From: Nothopassalora personata
Taxonomy: Eukaryota > Ascomycota > Dothideomycetes > Mycosphaerellales > Mycosphaerellaceae
Length of the DNA: 64,000 bases
Assembly (NCBI GenBank): GCA_033816765.1
Contig: CM066288.1
Span: 744,001 to 808,000, forward strand
Direction of reading: 5' to 3'
Under the pieces are notes generated by a model. It did no database searches. It was not told the DNA's origin and worked only from the letters and a program-made list of their open reading frames with translations. Shown one piece after another: positions 21,238 through 31,917 of the stretch (position 1 is the first letter of the stretch; each line of letters begins with the position of its first letter). The position numbers and the translations under genes were made by a program.

Positions 21238-22740
21238 TCACAACTTGGCGCCGACAAGCTTGGCCCAGGCCTCGGTGCTGAATGACTTGGGTCGCTCAAT
21301 TGGTGCACCAACAGCGCGGTCAATGATGAGCTGTGGAAGTACACCAAGGGCTCTGCTGACACCGAAGAGGACGGTGTAAAAGTTCTGCTCGGTGAGACCG
21401 TAGTACTGGAGGAGTACACCGGAGTGTGCGTCGACGTTAGGGTATGGGTTCTTGGTCTTTCCGTGCTCCGTAAGGACACCTGGAGCAATCTTGTAGACTT
21501 GGGAGACGAGCTTGAACAGTGGGTCGTCTGGGAGGTGCTTGAGGGCAAACTCGCGCTGCGACACGTAACGTGGGTCAGTCTTGCGCAGGACGGCGTGGCC
21601 GTAACCTGGCACAACGCGACCGCCCTTGAGGGTGTCCCAGAGGTACTTGGTGATGTTCGCGTCGGACAAATCGGAGCCAACGGTCTTCTTCATCTCCTGG
21701 AGCCAGTTGAGCACTTCCTGGTTGGCAAGACCGTGGAGAGGACCAGCGAGACCGTTCAGACCGGCGGCAAGGGACAGGAACGGCGAGGAGAGAGCCGAGC
21801 CGACCAGGTGAGTGGTGTGGGCAGAGACGTTGCCACCCTCGTGGTCAGAGTGGATGGTCAGGTAGAGGCGCATAAGCTCGACAAAGTCGCTATTCTCAGC
21901 GAAGCCGAGCTGGTTGGCCAAGTTGTAACCGTAGTCCTTGTCCTTCTGGATTGGCGCAACTTTTCCATCTTTGTAAACGTTGCGATAGATGCGGGCAGCA
22001 ATCGTAGGGAGTTTCGCAATCAAGTCCATGCTGTCCTCGAATGTGTGCTCCCAGTACTCGGTCTTCTTGACACCCTTGGCGTAGGCCTTTGCGAAGGAGG
22101 ATTCGTGCTCGAGGGCGTTGACGGCGATCGAGAACTGGGCCATGGGGTGGAGGTCGGATGGGCAGCGGTCGATGAGCTCCGTGACGAACGATGGGACGTC
22201 GGAACGGGCAGCCCACTCGGCGGAGAGGTCCCGGACCTGCTGCTCAGTTGGGACCTCGCCGGTCAAGAGAAGCCAGAAAAGACCTTCTGGCAATGGCTCC
22301 TGGCCACCTGGTGCCTTTGGGAGAAGCTCCTGGCATTCTGGGATAGTCTTGCCGCGGAATCGAATGCCCTCCTCAGCGTCAAGAACTGAGCCCTCCCACA
22401 CGAGAGACTTGATGCCGCGGGCACCACCGTATACCTGGTCAAGAGTGACCTCGCCAACGACCTTGTTGCCGTACTCCTTCTTTAACTTCTTGATCTGCTC
22501 GACCGTCTCCGGTAGACTGGCAGCGAACGTCTCCTTCAACGACTGTACGATAACGAGCGATTAGCACAAGCCCTGTGGATGGCATCGTCGGCCGGCCAAA
22601 GCGATCGCATCACTTACAGCGCTCTTGCTGGCGTAGCTCCTTGTTGCGTTGAACGCCGAGCGCGAAGGCCAGCTCTGAAAGGCAGGCTGAGCGGCCATGG
22701 TGCGGCGAAGCGCAGTCCGGGATATGCTGGTGAGGGCCAT
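21238..22740 (-). CDS. CIT1: Mitochondrial citrate synthase
   Basis: Exons 22740-22618 and 22542-21238 (minus) join over a 75-base intron and give 475 residues, the usual length. Condenses acetyl-CoA with oxaloacetate in the TCA cycle. Exon 1 encodes a basic, serine/alanine-rich presequence ([15 protein letters not shown]...) ending near RSYASKSA. The conserved catalytic regions are [30 protein letters not shown] and NVDAHSG, giving the two histidines and the aspartate. The last three residues are AKL, a recognised variant of the peroxisomal PTS1 signal, so dual targeting is possible. Confidence 0.95.
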
Positions 22741-24068
22741 GTCGACGGGGTGATGCAGGTCTATAGCAGAGGACGAGAAGTGGTCAGAAGAATCAGCCCG
22801 AACGACAGGTTCGGTGCTGGAGACTACACGAGGCGAAAAGTGGCTATGGCGTGAAGAGACTGTGGTTGTCCAAGATTTGTTGGTGAAGATTTGACGGGAC
22901 GCGGGAGCTTTCGCGAATGCTGCACGGATGCCATTGCGCCCAGGGCTACTGTACATCCACAGTACAGTACATCTCAGCAGGCCGATAACGGGTTCATGCA
23001 GCGGGAAATGGGTATGATGCTGGCCAGTCCACAGACATGGTCTATCTTGTGTCGCACGGTGAATGCAGCATCGGAGCCCTGCCTTTACAATTCACTCGGT
23101 CATTCACATGTTCAAACTTCATGTCTTGCAAGACGCACGTGTTGAGGATCTGCGCAGATGCCGGCGGGAAGAGAGAGAGCTATGACATTTTGCTTCGGCC
23201 GAGGAAGCTGCAGGGCACGTGCAGAGACACTCCGACCAGACTTTGCGAACATTCTTACGTTACTCCTTTGCCCCTTGCAGGTTCCTTTGCTGGACATCAT
23301 CAACCTCCCGTGAAATACCACAATCGACACCTCCTTCCCCCCGCTGCCTCGTCGCCGGCTCTGGAACTGCCTAATAAGAGACCTCTTGGTACGACATTGA
23401 GCACTTGCCGCATTTGTGACCCGTGCGACCGTCTGCCATCTGCCAGTGGGAAGGCAACTTCCGTCACCATCGAGTGAACACTGACCTTCCTTCACGTCCG
23501 TTCACTTTGAAGACTCGGTTTGAGACTATCAAGTGTTGTCGCCGCTCTCACTAGGCTCCATAAGACTCGCTTCTGCGCGCTTTCAGCTGCTTCTGGCACA
23601 CAGTCAGACCAGGACCAGTTTCGGATCAGCTCAACTCACCTTCTACCGTGCGCACTCCCGCTGTAATTTCGAAGCCTACCACACGCAAAGCTACTTCGGA
23701 CACTGAGCACACTTCGCCGATCATCCCGCACGGGTGGGTCCCAACGCTCCGTAGTCGAGCAGAAACAAGGGGCCAAGGAGTGGGCACCTCTGGCAGAGAA
23801 TACAATACTCGAGCCTTCAATACAAAGGTATCTGGGCAGCGCCTATTGCGCTTGCCGATCAGGACAGACAACGCATCCCACCACGTAGCGTGAAGGGCCT
23901 TACCACTCAACAGGAGACAGTAGCTGTCGCGAATTTCTGTTGCTGACCCGCCTGCAGTAATTGCAGTGAGCTATCATCTGTAGACTGGTGACAGAGCCAT
24001 CCAAGGCCGCACGTAGAGCGTAGCTCGACATCTTTGACACAGACAAGCGCATCGTAGGCTTCATCGCC
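22741..24068. other. Intergenic, divergent promoters of citrate synthase and SEB1
   Basis: About 1.3 kb between two divergent genes. Small frames on both strands show no recognisable protein. The in-frame extension upstream of the citrate synthase ATG is likely 5' leader. Confidence 0.45.
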
Positions 24069-26456
24069 ATGGCGGCTCCAGACGTAAATGACCTTGACGG
24101 TCTCCTTTCTTCACTGAACCAGCTGAAGCCACCGGGAGCAAGCAAAAACAAGATCGCGACCATTACGCAGATTTGCGTCAACAACATACAGGTACGTCCT
24201 CCTTCAACGGCCGACGGGCAGCACGTGACGAAAGGTGGCGCACGCGACGAGGAGACGAGACTAACAAACGGCGCGCAGGCAGAATCCACAATCGTGCAAG
24301 CCTTCTACCGCGCACTCAAGAAGGCGCCAGCAACACATAAACTCGGCGCATTGTATGTGATCGACAGCGTTGTACGACAATGGATAGACGCCGCAAAGAA
24401 GAACGGACAAAATCTGCACATTGAAGGTCGCGGTGAGATGGGCTCGTACCCTGCCGCTGTTAAGCGCGTTACTGAACTGTTGCCTGCACTGTTTGACGAC
24501 ATCATGAAAGGCATTCCTGAAGATCAGAAGCCGAAACTCGCGAATATGATCACCATCTGGGAACGAGGCAGCACCTTCCCTTCACATTTGATTGCAGAGT
24601 TCAAGGCCAAACTCAGTGGCGCACCAATTCAAGCTGCACTCGCGCCAGCAGCCTCTGCGCCTGCACCTGCACCTCCAGCGGTCGACGGCAACATTGCGCC
24701 TGCGACGACACAGCGACCATCGACAGAGAAGTTCATGGCACCCATTCCAACTAGACCTGTACAGACCCCTGTCGGTTATCCGCCGGCTCATTTGTACCAA
24801 CAAGGTCTGCTTCCCGCAGCTCAAGCTGCGCCACAGCCACCTCAGATGCAGGCAAACGGCCATGCTCCACAGCATCCGCAGGCACCAACTCAATCTCAGG
24901 CTGCCCAACCCTTGACTCTACCAGCTGCGGATCTTAACAGCATCATGGCTGCGCTACAGAAAGGCGTACCGCCACCTGCGCCTACTCCAACGATTCCACC
25001 TGCGTCACAACCTGCAGCACCACCGCCAGGATATCCAGCAGGCCTTCCTGCAGGTCTGCCACCTCAGCTGGCTGCATTGTTCAGTCAACAAACACTAGGA
25101 CAACAAGCAGCACCAGCGCAGGCGCCTGTACCGCCACCGTATGGCTTCCCTACACCTTCTGCGCCTCCGCTGCCGACTCCCACATTTCAGCAACCACCTC
25201 TCCCGCAGTTCCCCAGCTACCCTCCCCAGCCGCCGCCATCTATCCCACAAGGGTTTCCCGTCGCTCCTCCTCCGACGCAAGCATCGCAACGCGCACCGCC
25301 AGCTGATCCACTTGCGCAGCTGCGAGGTCTTCTCCCCGAGAATATCTTGAACGACCACCAAAAACTCATCCCCGCCCTGCAACTCCTACAGGATCTTCAG
25401 AAGGATGGCATCCCGCCCGATAAGTGGGGCCCCGTGCTGAAGGCATTTGAAGAACAGTATCAGCCACCAGCACCCGCGTATGCCGCTCAAGGTGATTATG
25501 GTCGTAATGGCAGAGGTCGTAGCAGGAGCCCTGAGCGAGGCGGTCATGGTGGACGCGGCAGTCCCGTGTATGGCTCATACGATGCCAACTCGCGCCAGAA
25601 TGATGAAGGCCGTGGTGGCAACCAGCGTGGTCGTTACCGCCAGCGCTCCCCCATGCGCAATAGTCCTGGACCCGGGGCGTATGCGATGAACGGTAGGCCT
25701 ATGCAGCCAAAGTACATCGGACATGACAGCAGCTTGCCCCCGGACAATATTAAAGTCTTGTCACGCACCCTATTCGTTGGTGGTGCCAACGGATCCCAAC
25801 AGGAGATCCAGGATGTGTTTGAACGCTACGGCCGTGTACAGACGTGCATCGCAAACCGTGACAAGCGCCATGCCTTCGTGAAGATGACAACACGTAATCA
25901 TGCTTTGGCCGCGAAAGCTGGAATGGAGGAAATGCAGAACCGCAACGATCGAGAGGTCATGGCCATCGCACGGCAGACCAAATGGGGTGTTGGATTCGGA
26001 CCACGTGAGTGCTGCGACTACCAGCGGGGTGAGAGTATTATTCCCATCCACAAGCTCACTGAGGCGGATCTCAAGTGGCTTCACACAGCTGAGTACGGTG
26101 GCACTGGCGGCAGGTCGCTTGAAGGAGGAATGGTTTTGGAGGAGCCAGATATCGAAATTGGAGCCGGAGTCAGCAGCAAGGCGATGAGCAAGCGTGTAGG
26201 GCCGGAGAACAACGCGCCTGCGAAGAGGCAGCGAGAAGATGGCGGAGGTGGGGGCGGACGACGACATGGCAAGAAGCATCAAGGCGGAGGTGGAGGTGGA
26301 GGCGATCAAGGGTATGGAGGATACAGCGGCGTGACAGGCGGCGGACCTCCGGCAATGGAGCCGTATGCTTATGCCGCAAGGCCAGAGCCTGTGGCTGTTG
26401 CGACTCCACCAGCAGTGCCTGGGTTCGGATTCAGCTTTCTGCCACAGAATCGGTGA
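24069..26456 (+). CDS. seb1: RNA-binding transcription termination factor, Seb1/Nrd1 type
   Basis: Two exons, 24069-24191 and 24279-26456, give 766 residues. The 87-base intron (24192-24278) has GTACGT, an ACTAAC branch point and GCAG. It contains no stop and is a multiple of three, so unspliced RNA would also be readable; homology (NNIQ|AESTIVQAFYR) shows it is an intron. Residues about 5-140 form the CID domain that binds the RNA polymerase II CTD. A long Pro/Gln/Ala-rich linker follows, then an RG/RS-rich stretch. The RRM is RTLFVGG...RHAFVKM, followed by TKWGVGFGPRECCDY typical of Seb1/Nrd1. The tail is Gly-rich. The protein acts in polyadenylation-site choice and termination. Confidence 0.9.
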   Translation: MAAPDVNDLDGLLSSLNQLKPPGASKNKIATITQICVNNIQVRPPSTADGQHVTKGGARDEETRLTNGAQAESTIVQAFYRALKKAPATHKLGALYVIDSVVRQWIDAAKKNGQNLHIEGRGEMGSYPAAVKRVTELLPALFDDIMKGIPEDQKPKLANMITIWERGSTFPSHLIAEFKAKLSGAPIQAALAPAASAPAPAPPAVDGNIAPATTQRPSTEKFMAPIPTRPVQTPVGYPPAHLYQQGLLPAAQAAPQPPQMQANGHAPQHPQAPTQSQAAQPLTLPAADLNSIMAALQKGVPPPAPTPTIPPASQPAAPPPGYPAGLPAGLPPQLAALFSQQTLGQQAAPAQAPVPPPYGFPTPSAPPLPTPTFQQPPLPQFPSYPPQPPPSIPQGFPVAPPPTQASQRAPPADPLAQLRGLLPENILNDHQKLIPALQLLQDLQKDGIPPDKWGPVLKAFEEQYQPPAPAYAAQGDYGRNGRGRSRSPERGGHGGRGSPVYGSYDANSRQNDEGRGGNQRGRYRQRSPMRNSPGPGAYAMNGRPMQPKYIGHDSSLPPDNIKVLSRTLFVGGANGSQQEIQDVFERYGRVQTCIANRDKRHAFVKMTTRNHALAAKAGMEEMQNRNDREVMAIARQTKWGVGFGPRECCDYQRGESIIPIHKLTEADLKWLHTAEYGGTGGRSLEGGMVLEEPDIEIGAGVSSKAMSKRVGPENNAPAKRQREDGGGGGGRRHGKKHQGGGGGGGDQGYGGYSGVTGGGPPAMEPYAYAARPEPVAVATPPAVPGFGFSFLPQNR

Positions 26457-27045
26457 TCGACTTGCTTGATTGGACTTAGCGAGGCGTTGGACGAGAATCG
26501 GGCCAAACCAGCATCGGAGCAGAAACGATATCAGGAGTTTGCATTGCCACGGCATAGCATATGGTTTTGCATTGGCTCTTTCTGTAAGCATCCATATAAC
26601 TACGTGCTCATTGCGAAAAGTACTCCCCTTTCGATGCCACTTCACAACCACTCCATAACCACCACAAGGCGTGAAGTGCGCCCCTGCTCAATATTTCGTC
26701 AATACGAAGCACGAATGATAGATGGACTTGGTGTTGACTGCGAATAGACTTTTCGCCTAAGGCGTTCTGACAGTATTTGGAGGATCGCGAAGCATTGCGC
26801 TTCTGGAGCTCCTTCCGCACTCGATGCCTTTGTTGGACACCAGCTGTACCAACTCAGGCCTGAGACACGAAAGGATCATTGATCAGCATTGGCGCCGCTC
26901 AGGGTCTGGGATACATCATGCCGCGTATCCGGCACATGGCAGAACGTGCATATCTCCACGGTATATGATGGACGCATGCCCGACATAGATCAAGACCTTA
27001 TCCCAGAGTCACTACCAAGACTTCTCCGTCGGAGTTTCTCACACC
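26457..27045. other. Intergenic
   Basis: About 590 bases between SEB1 and the P450, including the P450 promoter. Nothing else is recognised. Confidence 0.4.
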
Positions 27046-28572
27046 ATGGACAACAACCCCATCCACCTCGCCATGATGGCCGCTGGAAGCTGTCTCGCCC
27101 TCATGCTCTACACCATCACATACCGCCTCTTTTTTCATCCACTGGCGGCAGTCCCTGGCCCCCTCCTCGCTCGAATCAGCAAATTGTACGAAATGTATTA
27201 CGAACTATGGCTCCCAGGCCAGTATCCTTTCAGAATTAAGGATCTACACGCCGAATACGGTCCCATCATCCGCCCGGTCCCCGGTGAAGTCCACGTCAAC
27301 GACCCGGAGTTTCTGGATACCATCTATGCTCTGAGGAATCGGAACAATCCGAACAAGTTTGGTCTTATGGTGGATCAAAGTGTTGCGGGCGCGGAGGATT
27401 TCTATCTACATAAGATGAGAAGGGACGCGTTGAATCCGTATTTCAGTCAGAGGACTGTCATGAAGATGGAGGGTCTGATGGTGGAGAAGAGGGAGGAGTT
27501 GTTCAAGCACTTTGAGCTTGCGCTGGAGGCTGTGGATGTGTTGAATCTATCGGATGCGTTCTTTGCTTTTGCGAATGATTTGGTGAGGAATTTTTGTTTC
27601 GGGAGTGATAATGGTCTTATGAGTCGGTTGCCAGAGGCGAAAGTTGAGAGGAATAATCTCATGAGACTTCTCACGGGTGTGAAGATTAACAAGCATTTCC
27701 CTTGGGTTGGAAGGGTGTTGAGTAAGGTGGGAGCTTTCGCCATTCCGCCGGCTGTGATGGATTTGATCAGGTTTAAGGCTGCGGCTGGCAGGGACATTGA
27801 GGTGGTTCTGGCTGATACGAAGAATGAGAAGAAGGGGAGACATTCTGTGTTCTACGAGTTGAGGGATAGTGAGATCCTCCCACCGGAGGAGAAGACGCTG
27901 CCGCGACTGCAGGATGAAGCGACGATTTTGGTAATGGCTGGGACGGAGTCGACGGCGAAGTCTTTGGGGTATGGGTCGTTCTACTTGCTGTACTACCCGG
28001 AGACACTGAGGAAACTGCGGGATGAGCTGCGCGAAGCACGAAGCAGATCCGAGAACGAAGCGCTGTCGCTCACTGAGCTGCTGCAATTGCCTTATTTGAA
28101 TGCAGTGATGCTCGAGACGAATCGCCTCACCTTCGGCGTGACGAATCGCATGACCCGCTACTCACCCACCGAGACTCTCTCATACACCGCCAGCTATGGC
28201 CCCAACAAAGGGACGACATACACTTTCCCACCTAACACTGAAATGTCGTGTGTCACTTACTGCACCCACACAAACGGAGAGCTCTTCCCAAATCCTCTCA
28301 TATTTGACCCAGAGCGATGGATCGGAGAAGGTGAGGATGTCAAGATGCGGAAAAGGAGCATGATGGCAATGGGAAAGGGTCATAGGAGGTGCTTGGGCAT
28401 GAACGTGGCGAATGCGGCGATGTGTCTAGTTTTGGAGAAGTTCGCAGAATTCGAGTGCGAGCTGCATGAGACGGATTATAGGGATGTGGCGTTTCTGCAT
28501 GATTATCAGATTGCGCATCCGAGGTTGGATACGGAGGGCATTCAGGTTTTGGTTAGGGAGAAATTGGAGTGA
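27046..28572 (+). CDS. Cytochrome P450 monooxygenase
   Basis: A single exon of 508 residues. The N-terminal hydrophobic anchor (residues about 7-35) ends at the proline-rich hinge FFHPLAAVPGPLLARISKLY, so it is an ER-membrane P450. The I-helix motif AGTEST is at 298-303, ExxR is E357-R360 (ETNR), PERW follows, and the heme loop is GKGHRRCLG with ligand Cys449. The usual Phe seven residues before the cysteine is Met442. The N-terminal pattern resembles trichodiene-oxygenase-like fungal P450s, which act in secondary metabolism, but no biosynthetic core gene lies nearby. The substrate is unknown. Confidence 0.9.
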   Translation: MDNNPIHLAMMAAGSCLALMLYTITYRLFFHPLAAVPGPLLARISKLYEMYYELWLPGQYPFRIKDLHAEYGPIIRPVPGEVHVNDPEFLDTIYALRNRNNPNKFGLMVDQSVAGAEDFYLHKMRRDALNPYFSQRTVMKMEGLMVEKREELFKHFELALEAVDVLNLSDAFFAFANDLVRNFCFGSDNGLMSRLPEAKVERNNLMRLLTGVKINKHFPWVGRVLSKVGAFAIPPAVMDLIRFKAAAGRDIEVVLADTKNEKKGRHSVFYELRDSEILPPEEKTLPRLQDEATILVMAGTESTAKSLGYGSFYLLYYPETLRKLRDELREARSRSENEALSLTELLQLPYLNAVMLETNRLTFGVTNRMTRYSPTETLSYTASYGPNKGTTYTFPPNTEMSCVTYCTHTNGELFPNPLIFDPERWIGEGEDVKMRKRSMMAMGKGHRRCLGMNVANAAMCLVLEKFAEFECELHETDYRDVAFLHDYQIAHPRLDTEGIQVLVREKLE

Positions 28573-28886
28573 GATAGAAGTACATGGCCAGAAACTTTGA
28601 ATTATTCGTTCGTTTGTTGCTGTTTGTACTGTACCACGAGCAATCTGGCATCATGCTTGGTGCCATGTGTCGTGACCAGGCTGTGAGCTGAACTATCTGC
28701 TTCGCATCCTGATATCAATGGCACTATAATCATGCAAGTGACGTTCAGGGCCTGTTATTGCCGCTTGTTTGATGCGGCCATTTGCTCCTGCCATTTGCGA
28801 TCCGGCGTCTCGTACTTGCGCTGCACCGACCTCAGCGCATGGCCGAAGAAGGTGGAGTGCTTCATTAGGTCCTTGAGACGCCCTCT
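28573..28886. other. Convergent 3' flanks of P450 and LSM7
   Basis: About 310 bases between two convergent stops. No gene is seen. Confidence 0.4.
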
Positions 28887-29387
28887 TTACTCGTCGTCAT
28901 CGTCTTGCTGTACAAACGGGTTGGCGATCTCCTCGCTGCCATCCAGTGGCGATATCAGGACCAGGAGTGTGCCTCGTGCCACCAGGAGACCCAAACTGCG
29001 GGTGCTTTCGTTGCCTTCTTCGTCTGTTTGATGTTAGTATGGTCTCCATGCGGAGGACTTGATGTGATTACCTCTCGTCACTTCCTTGACGTTGTCCAAA
29101 ACGAGGTTCATGAGTTGATCATAGCCTTTCAAAGTGCCAGTCACTAGCAAGTACCAGTCAGAACAGCTCAAGAATCTAACGCTCATCCAAAACACACCTT
29201 CTCGACCACCGTTGAACTTCACACTGATGTCCTTGTCCATGTATTTGGCCAGATCGAGAATGTTTTCTTTCTTTCTCTCCGCGCCCTGTTGATTGCCTCC
29301 GCCACGACCGCCACGATCTCCTTGACCACGGCCACGCCCGCGGCCTCCTCTGTCGCCACCGCCTCTGAAACTTGCGCGCTCCGACAT
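28887..29387 (-). CDS. LSM7: U6 snRNA-associated Sm-like protein LSm7
   Basis: Exons 29387-29198, 29143-29072 and 29023-28887 (minus) give 132 residues, with introns of 54 and 48 bases. An RGG/Arg-Gly-rich N-terminal extension (residues about 6-35) precedes the Sm fold. Sm1 is KKENILDLAKYMDKDISVKF...GTLKGYDQLMNLVLDN and Sm2 is RSLGLLVARGTLLVLISP. The protein ends in an acidic QQDDDDE tail. LSm7 is part of the LSm1-7 (mRNA decay) and LSm2-8 (U6 snRNP) rings. The branch points CTGAC and ATACTAAC support both introns. Confidence 0.93.
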
Positions 29388-29868
29388 GATGTGTGGTGTG
29401 CAAGGTGCAGTTGTGATTTTATGTCAACGACGACTGCAACAAGACTGCGGACTGGCTGGTCGGAGTCGGTTCCGCTCCCACGCATGCAGTCCAAAGGCCT
29501 GGCTGGCATTAGTTCGAAAGCGCCCCGCCGGTGCACGGCAGGCAAACAGCGAAGCGGTGGATAACTATGGAATTGCGCGGGACCGATCAATGCTGCGACG
29601 GAATTCAATCAAAATTGAACAGAAAATTGGCGAGGACGATGTTGTGCCAGGCCGACGGCGATCAGCCGCTCCAGCCGCGCCCGGTGCTTCCCTGCTCATG
29701 CTCGGAGGGTTGAGCGGGAGCAGTGGTCACTGGTGGAGGAGGAGGACTGGAAGCGCGGAGTGGTGGAGGCTGCGCGTCGCATCCGAAAACCTCTCCGCCC
29801 GGGCCTTCTCGTCGCACTCCTGACTCCTCCTTGACTATCTTCCTACGACACACTATGCCCCAGCCATC
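29388..29868. other. Bidirectional promoter region LSM7 / Zn2Cys6 gene
   Basis: About 480 bases between divergent ATGs, with no other feature recognised. Confidence 0.4.
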
Positions 29869-31917
29869 ATGGAGTCCACCGCATCAGCGACAGCCATCGA
29901 CAGCGCCAAACGAAAGCGGAGTCCCTCGATGGGCAGCAGCAGTGGGCCAGCACCCAAGTCTGCAAAGACGGGCAGCCAGCTGAGCATCAACTACCTCGCC
30001 CGCCAGTCGCACGACGACTTGCCGCTCATCAACAAAGAGGACACGCTCCCAAACCTGCTCAGTCTGCTATCGGCCTACAGCAACATCCTCGACCGACACG
30101 AGTCGCTGGCCTCCAATTTGGGAGCCCGACCGCTCGGACCGATACTGATCAAGCGCTTCGAACGCTGCTTCGAAACACCGCCCAAGGTCGTCGCGACACA
30201 CCAGAAGAACTCGTCGGGCAATCCCGAGGATGCATTGCAAATTACATGGCTCGAGGTCATCGAGTTCGCCCGCTCGCACCCGAGTCAGTTCACCTTGACC
30301 ACCTTCTCGGAGGGCAAGCGCGTCTGTCAGTTCTACTACCCGCAGAAGCACTTGCGTGTGCAGATCAGCGAGGAGGACTTCCTGTTCATTAACAGTGGAC
30401 GATGCCAGGAGCTCATCCCGCCGCTTCCTATCTGGGAGGACGAGGAGAAGGAAGTGGGCACATGCGACGTGTTGGAGGCCAAGCTCAAGGAGCTCACGAA
30501 CGCGGCAGACATAGTCGCGGCCAGGACTAGACAGCTCAGCCATCGACTGAAGGGACGTAGAGCGGCCATACTCGAGAGGCGAGCAGAAGGTGGCAGCGGG
30601 ACACCGGCCAAAGCGAATGCTGTGCAGACGACAACTGCCCCGCCAACATCATCTGGCTCCAACTTTGTCGCCGTCAACTCATCCAACGGTACATCAGCAA
30701 GTGATGCTGCCAGGCCAGAACCAGTGCATCCGAGTCTTGGGTCGTCCGCGGCGGTCAGGAACGAGCTACTGCGGCACTTCGAAAGCCTACCACATAACCA
30801 AGGATCGGGCAGACCACAAGCAAGACATCACTCTGTTTTGGAGCAGTTGGCTCCTCGAGCTGCAGAGGTCGCGGTTAATCACCATGAAGCTGCCGAGTCC
30901 AACGCCTCCTCGCTGTCACCGGTCCCGCCCAATGCTTTCGGCAATGACACGCTATTGTATGCTGCCGGTGACGGCACGGCACCTTCTCGTACACAATCGG
31001 TCACTCACGTCGCCGGTATAGGCCATCGGCCGTCGTCTAGTATTGGCGGCAACATGTACAGTGGCACTCATGCACCGCTCAAACACAACTTCAGTCGTCC
31101 GTTGCCGCCTGCACTTGAGAGTAGCCAACCCTTCCGACCATTGTGCCAGGCTCACATGGACGGCTTGCCTCGTGGTCAGCGTGTGTTGCCTCCGTGCGAC
31201 CGATGCCGGCGTTTGCGAATGGACTGCGTGAAGAACCTGACTTCCTGTGCTGGCTGCACAAGAAAGCACGCCCGTTGCCATTGGCGTGATGTGTCGCGCG
31301 ACGAACTTGGGGCGCTTGATCACTTGATGGACTCGGCGTATCCTCCATCGGTCGGTGACTCCCCGTCACATGACTCCGCACAAGGCAATGGCTACCTGAA
31401 TGGAGGCAGCGAGGATGGCGAGAATCGGAACGAGGAGAGCGACGAAGACGATAGCAATCCTCTTGAAGACTTGGAAGCTCTAGACGCCAAAGAAGAGCAG
31501 GAGATGCAGACCAGAGAAGACGAAGAGGGCCTGGCCAACGCTCGGCAGCTTGCTCGACGAGGTTGGGAGGATGGCCAAGATGGAGCAGTTGGCTTGGTAG
31601 GTGAAGGAACGCAAACTGCTAAGACAGTAGAACATCCAAAAAGCACACAACAGGACCGGCTCGAAGACGGTGTCGAACATGCCCAGGACCCGCTGAGCCT
31701 CAATACTAAGCGACCGAGCTATGACCCAGTCCACGATGAGTCGCACAAAGGTCAGACTGAAGGTGGATTTGCCGATCCGGGCGATGATGCAGAGCCCTTG
31801 ACGGTGGCAGGTGCTGAGTTGAATGGCCATTCTTCAGACCATGCAGGCGGATTTCAGGCGGTGAACAACAATGCTGGCGATAGTGTAACTATTAGTTCTG
31901 GCTGGCGGGCTGTTTGA
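29869..31917 (+). CDS. Conserved-type fungal protein with an internal Zn2Cys6 motif
   Basis: A single exon of 682 residues. The N-terminal region begins with a basic nuclear-localisation-like KRKRSP. A folded-looking domain at about residues 45-240 includes LGPILIKRFERCFETPPKVV, TWLEVIEFARSHPSQF and RVQISEEDFLFINSGR. A six-cysteine cluster at 443, 446, 453, 460, 463 and 470 (C-x2-C-x6-C-x6-C-x2-C-x6-C) matches the GAL4 type, with RCRRLRMDC as the basic loop. The tail is acidic and ends without the usual fungal transcription-factor domain. GAL4-type motifs usually sit at the N-terminus, so the internal position is unusual. A nuclear DNA-binding role is inferred. Confidence 0.75.
   Translation: MESTASATAIDSAKRKRSPSMGSSSGPAPKSAKTGSQLSINYLARQSHDDLPLINKEDTLPNLLSLLSAYSNILDRHESLASNLGARPLGPILIKRFERCFETPPKVVATHQKNSSGNPEDALQITWLEVIEFARSHPSQFTLTTFSEGKRVCQFYYPQKHLRVQISEEDFLFINSGRCQELIPPLPIWEDEEKEVGTCDVLEAKLKELTNAADIVAARTRQLSHRLKGRRAAILERRAEGGSGTPAKANAVQTTTAPPTSSGSNFVAVNSSNGTSASDAARPEPVHPSLGSSAAVRNELLRHFESLPHNQGSGRPQARHHSVLEQLAPRAAEVAVNHHEAAESNASSLSPVPPNAFGNDTLLYAAGDGTAPSRTQSVTHVAGIGHRPSSSIGGNMYSGTHAPLKHNFSRPLPPALESSQPFRPLCQAHMDGLPRGQRVLPPCDRCRRLRMDCVKNLTSCAGCTRKHARCHWRDVSRDELGALDHLMDSAYPPSVGDSPSHDSAQGNGYLNGGSEDGENRNEESDEDDSNPLEDLEALDAKEEQEMQTREDEEGLANARQLARRGWEDGQDGAVGLVGEGTQTAKTVEHPKSTQQDRLEDGVEHAQDPLSLNTKRPSYDPVHDESHKGQTEGGFADPGDDAEPLTVAGAELNGHSSDHAGGFQAVNNNAGDSVTISSGWRAV

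Noticed and set aside
21424..22389. A 321-residue plus-strand frame opposite citrate synthase
   Set aside because: It is the antisense shadow of a highly expressed, codon-biased gene.
22561..22956. Longer N-terminus for citrate synthase
   Set aside because: The residues before [13 protein letters not shown] are not like a presequence, and the typical fungal start is the ATG at 22740.
27046..28572. A secondary-metabolite cluster around the P450
   Set aside because: No polyketide synthase, peptide synthetase, terpene cyclase or cluster regulator is adjacent; the neighbours are SEB1 and LSM7. The methyltransferase and permease are 15 kb away among relics.
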